NCBI GenBank assembly: GCA_964244495.1
Contig: CAXTIU010000012.1
Coordinates: forward strand, 85,271 to 149,270
Length of the DNA stretch: 64,000 nucleotides
Direction: 5' to 3'
Origin: RH-AL1 sp964244495
Lineage (GTDB): Bacteria; Pseudomonadota; Alphaproteobacteria; Rhizobiales; Beijerinckiaceae
The translations under genes were made by a program, and so were the position numbers. The notes under the pieces are model-generated. The model made no database searches and was not told the DNA's origin. It was given only the letters and a program-made list of their open reading frames with translations. Shown here piece after piece: positions 62,129 to 64,000 of this stretch (position 1 is the first letter of the stretch; every line of letters starts with the position of its first letter).

Positions 62129-63922
62129 GTGGCTCTGATGACCTACACGGCCCGCGATCGACACGGCACCTACTACTTCCGTCGCACCATCCCACCCGCG
62201 CTCCGCCCCTTCATGCCTCCGCCATGGACTGGCAAGACGGAATGGAAGGCCAGCCTCGGGACGAAGCTACCCGCCGAAGCCAAGCGAGCCGCCGCGCGAT
62301 GCCTCACGGATTGCACGGCGGACTTCGACGCGGCCGAGCGGTCTAGGCGTGGCGAGGCTCCCGCGTTCCGCCCACCCCCGCCCGGCACCATCAACCCCGA
62401 GGACATCGAGCGGGACGTGCTGGCGGAGCTACTGGGCGAAGATGAGACCACCCGCTCCGATGGTGACGCACGCAAGCACCTCCAGACACCGGACGACCGA
62501 GCGCGGTGGCCGGACCTCGTGCCCGTGGAGTTCGGCCGCAAGGGCATGGCGGAGGAGTTCCACCACGTCTACGGCGAGGAACTGGAGGAGCTGGAGGCGG
62601 AGTACCGCACGGCTCTCTCCAGGTCGGACCCGCGTATCGTGGAAGCGGAAACTCGCACGTACCTAAAGCAGCGCGGAGCCGCGATCGAGCCGGCTTCAGA
62701 CACGTACCGGGCGGCAAGCCTCGCGGTCCTCAGGGCACACCGCCGGGCCTTCGGGCTGATGCTGGAGAGGCAGCGGGGGGAAGTCGTAACCACCCCTGCC
62801 CCGAGCGCCGCCGACAAGGGGCCGAAGGTTTCCGAAGCCTACGCGGCGTGGAAGGCGGGGACTGGTGCGCGAGGAACCCGCAAGCCGAGCGAGCGGACGC
62901 TATAGGAGGCAGACCACGCGATCGGCCGGCTCCAGGAGTGGCTCGGCGATGCGCGGCTCGGAACCATCACGCGGGAGCAGGCGCGGAACTTCCGAGATGC
63001 CCTCGCGGCGGTGCCGGCGAGATTAGCAGAGAAGGTGCGGCGGCTGCCCATCCGGGAGCTTCTCAAGCGCAAGGACCTCGGCGCCTACCCGCCGGTTCAC
63101 GCCGCCACCGTCAACAAGTCCCTCAACATCCCCGGCGCCATCGTCAGCCACGCCGAGGCAGCCGGCAAGCTCGACGCGGTGCCCGGCTTCCGCAACTTCT
63201 TCCGGGGCATGAAGCTCGCCGTGGACGCGCGGGCCGAGGAGGAGCGGCAACCTTTCGCCACGGCGGACCTCCAGGCGATCTTCGGAACGGGGGTCTACAC
63301 GGCGGGCAACCGGCCGCGCGGCGGTGGTGGCGAGGCCGCCTACTGGCTGCCCCTTGTCGCCCTCCTCTCGGGCGCCCGGCTCGGCGAGTAGGTCCAGCTC
63401 CGCGTTGCGGACCTGATGCAGGACCCCGAGACGGGCGTTTGGTGTCTCGACATAGGCACGTCCGGCGGCCGCAACATTAAGACCGCCTCCTCCCGGCGCA
63501 AGGTCCCGCTCCATCCCGAGCTGGTGCGGGTGGGTCTACTGGACTACCGCCGGTCGCTGGTGGAAGCCGGCGCAGGGGAGAGCGTCTCGTTGTGGCCGCA
63601 CCTCAAGGCCGAAGCCGACGGGCAGCAAGGCGCCCCCTGGTCCAAGTGGTTCAATCGCCACCTCCGCGATAAGGCGGGCGTGGAGGACCGCGCCAAGGTG
63701 TTCCACTCCTTCCGCCACACCTTCAAGCGCATGGCCCGCGACGCCCACCTCCCGGAGGAGGTGCATGACGCCTTGACGGGACACGCGGGCGGTGGCGTCG
63801 GGCGGAGCTACGGTAAGGGCTTCGGGCTCAAGACCCTCGCGGAAGCCATCGCGCGGCTGGATGCCCCGGCGGTGGTGCGGGGGCTGCGGTGGTCTCAGGC
63901 GGAGCGCAAAGGCGGCCGGTGA
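62129..63922 (+). pseudogene. phage-type tyrosine recombinase (integrase) with two in-frame TAG codons
   Basis: One continuous frame of about 597 codons interrupted by TAG at 62903 and 63389. The N-terminus is arm-type (TYTARDRHGTYYFRRTIPPALRP), then a core-binding SAM-like domain, then the catalytic part: LVALLSGARLGE (first Arg), VFHSFRHTF (HxxR), LTGHAGG and YGKGFGLKTL (nucleophile Tyr). The full catalytic set is present, so loss is recent. Start GTG 62129 or ATG 62138. It lies 2.7 kb beyond the tRNA. Confidence 0.85.
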
Positions 63923-63950
63923 AGCCGCCCTTGCTGCCCGTCTCTCTTAG

Positions 63951-64000
63951 AGCCTGACCCAAAAGCTTGTTGCACTCGCCTGAGGTGAGTGATTCAGAGC
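63951..64000. mobile_element. possible end of an IS element at the window edge
   Basis: The sequence from GAGCCTGACCCAAAAGC onward resembles the termini of IS5-family (IS1031-like) elements, preceded by TTA. The following CACTCGCCT / AGGTGAGTG forms a near-perfect inverted pair. No transposase is visible inside the window, so this is only a suggestion. Confidence 0.25.

Noticed and set aside
62903..63391. Amber (TAG) recoding as an explanation for the integrase stops
   Set aside because: TAG is used as the normal stop by pxpA, the YbjN gene, the hydroxylase, the aldo/keto reductase and the SDR in this window, so general recoding is unlikely.

Overview
The window is GC-rich DNA with the gene content of a Hyphomicrobiales (Rhizobiales) alphaproteobacterium. 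The clues are a cyclic-glucan-type ABC exporter, a bolA-grxD pair, RpoH, RND and urease accessory genes, a CopG-type regulator with a PHA depolymerase, and many TTG/GTG starts overlapping the upstream stop codon. A Methylobacteriaceae/Beijerinckiaceae-like host would fit, but no 16S or other taxonomic marker is present, so this is inference.

Layout. 1-5.5 kb: end of pxpA, a YbjN protein, proC, a fatty-acid-hydroxylase-type membrane protein, then epmB-epmA divergent from efp (EF-P and its two lysine-modifying enzymes). 6-12.3 kb: a 780-bp non-coding stretch with one copy of a dispersed repeat, argJ-mutT, bolA-grxD, an NdvA-like exporter and rluD. 12.4-19.7 kb: acyltransferase, rpoH, a secreted protein with a duplicated Cys motif, two oxidoreductases, trpS and a secreted MRJP-type protein. 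19.8-21.6 kb: a lower-GC accessory patch with a nine-cysteine protein and a protein resembling a beta-pore-forming toxin. 21.8-28.1 kb: thioesterase/oxidoreductase, gcdH, FkbM methyltransferase, hydrolase and an MFS transporter. 28.5-32.5 kb: a methyltransferase, then a compact type III polyketide synthase - methyltransferase - MFS exporter operon.

33-43 kb: a poorly coding stretch, LysR, a DCC protein, and a TetR regulator divergent from an RND efflux operon with two adaptors, with a TetR-type palindrome between them. A PHA depolymerase follows, preceded by a ribbon-helix-helix regulator whose leader is a long palindrome. 43.5-48.5 kb: two paralogous small secreted proteins with terminators, a transglutaminase, the second repeat copy and ureG-ureF-ureE. 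48.5-59.1 kb: rsmE, ubiA, msrA/msrB, a three-domain MFS-PlsC-acyl-ACP synthetase and metC.

59.4-64 kb: tRNA-Arg(CCG) begins an integrated segment. It holds a polymorphic-toxin-like gene (C-terminal Tox-REase-5-like domain, broken by one frameshift), an Imm52-like immunity gene coupled to it, a tyrosine-recombinase gene with two in-frame amber codons, and possibly an IS end at the window edge. The toxin/immunity pair, the pore-former-like pair and the polyketide operon are the most interesting accessory modules.
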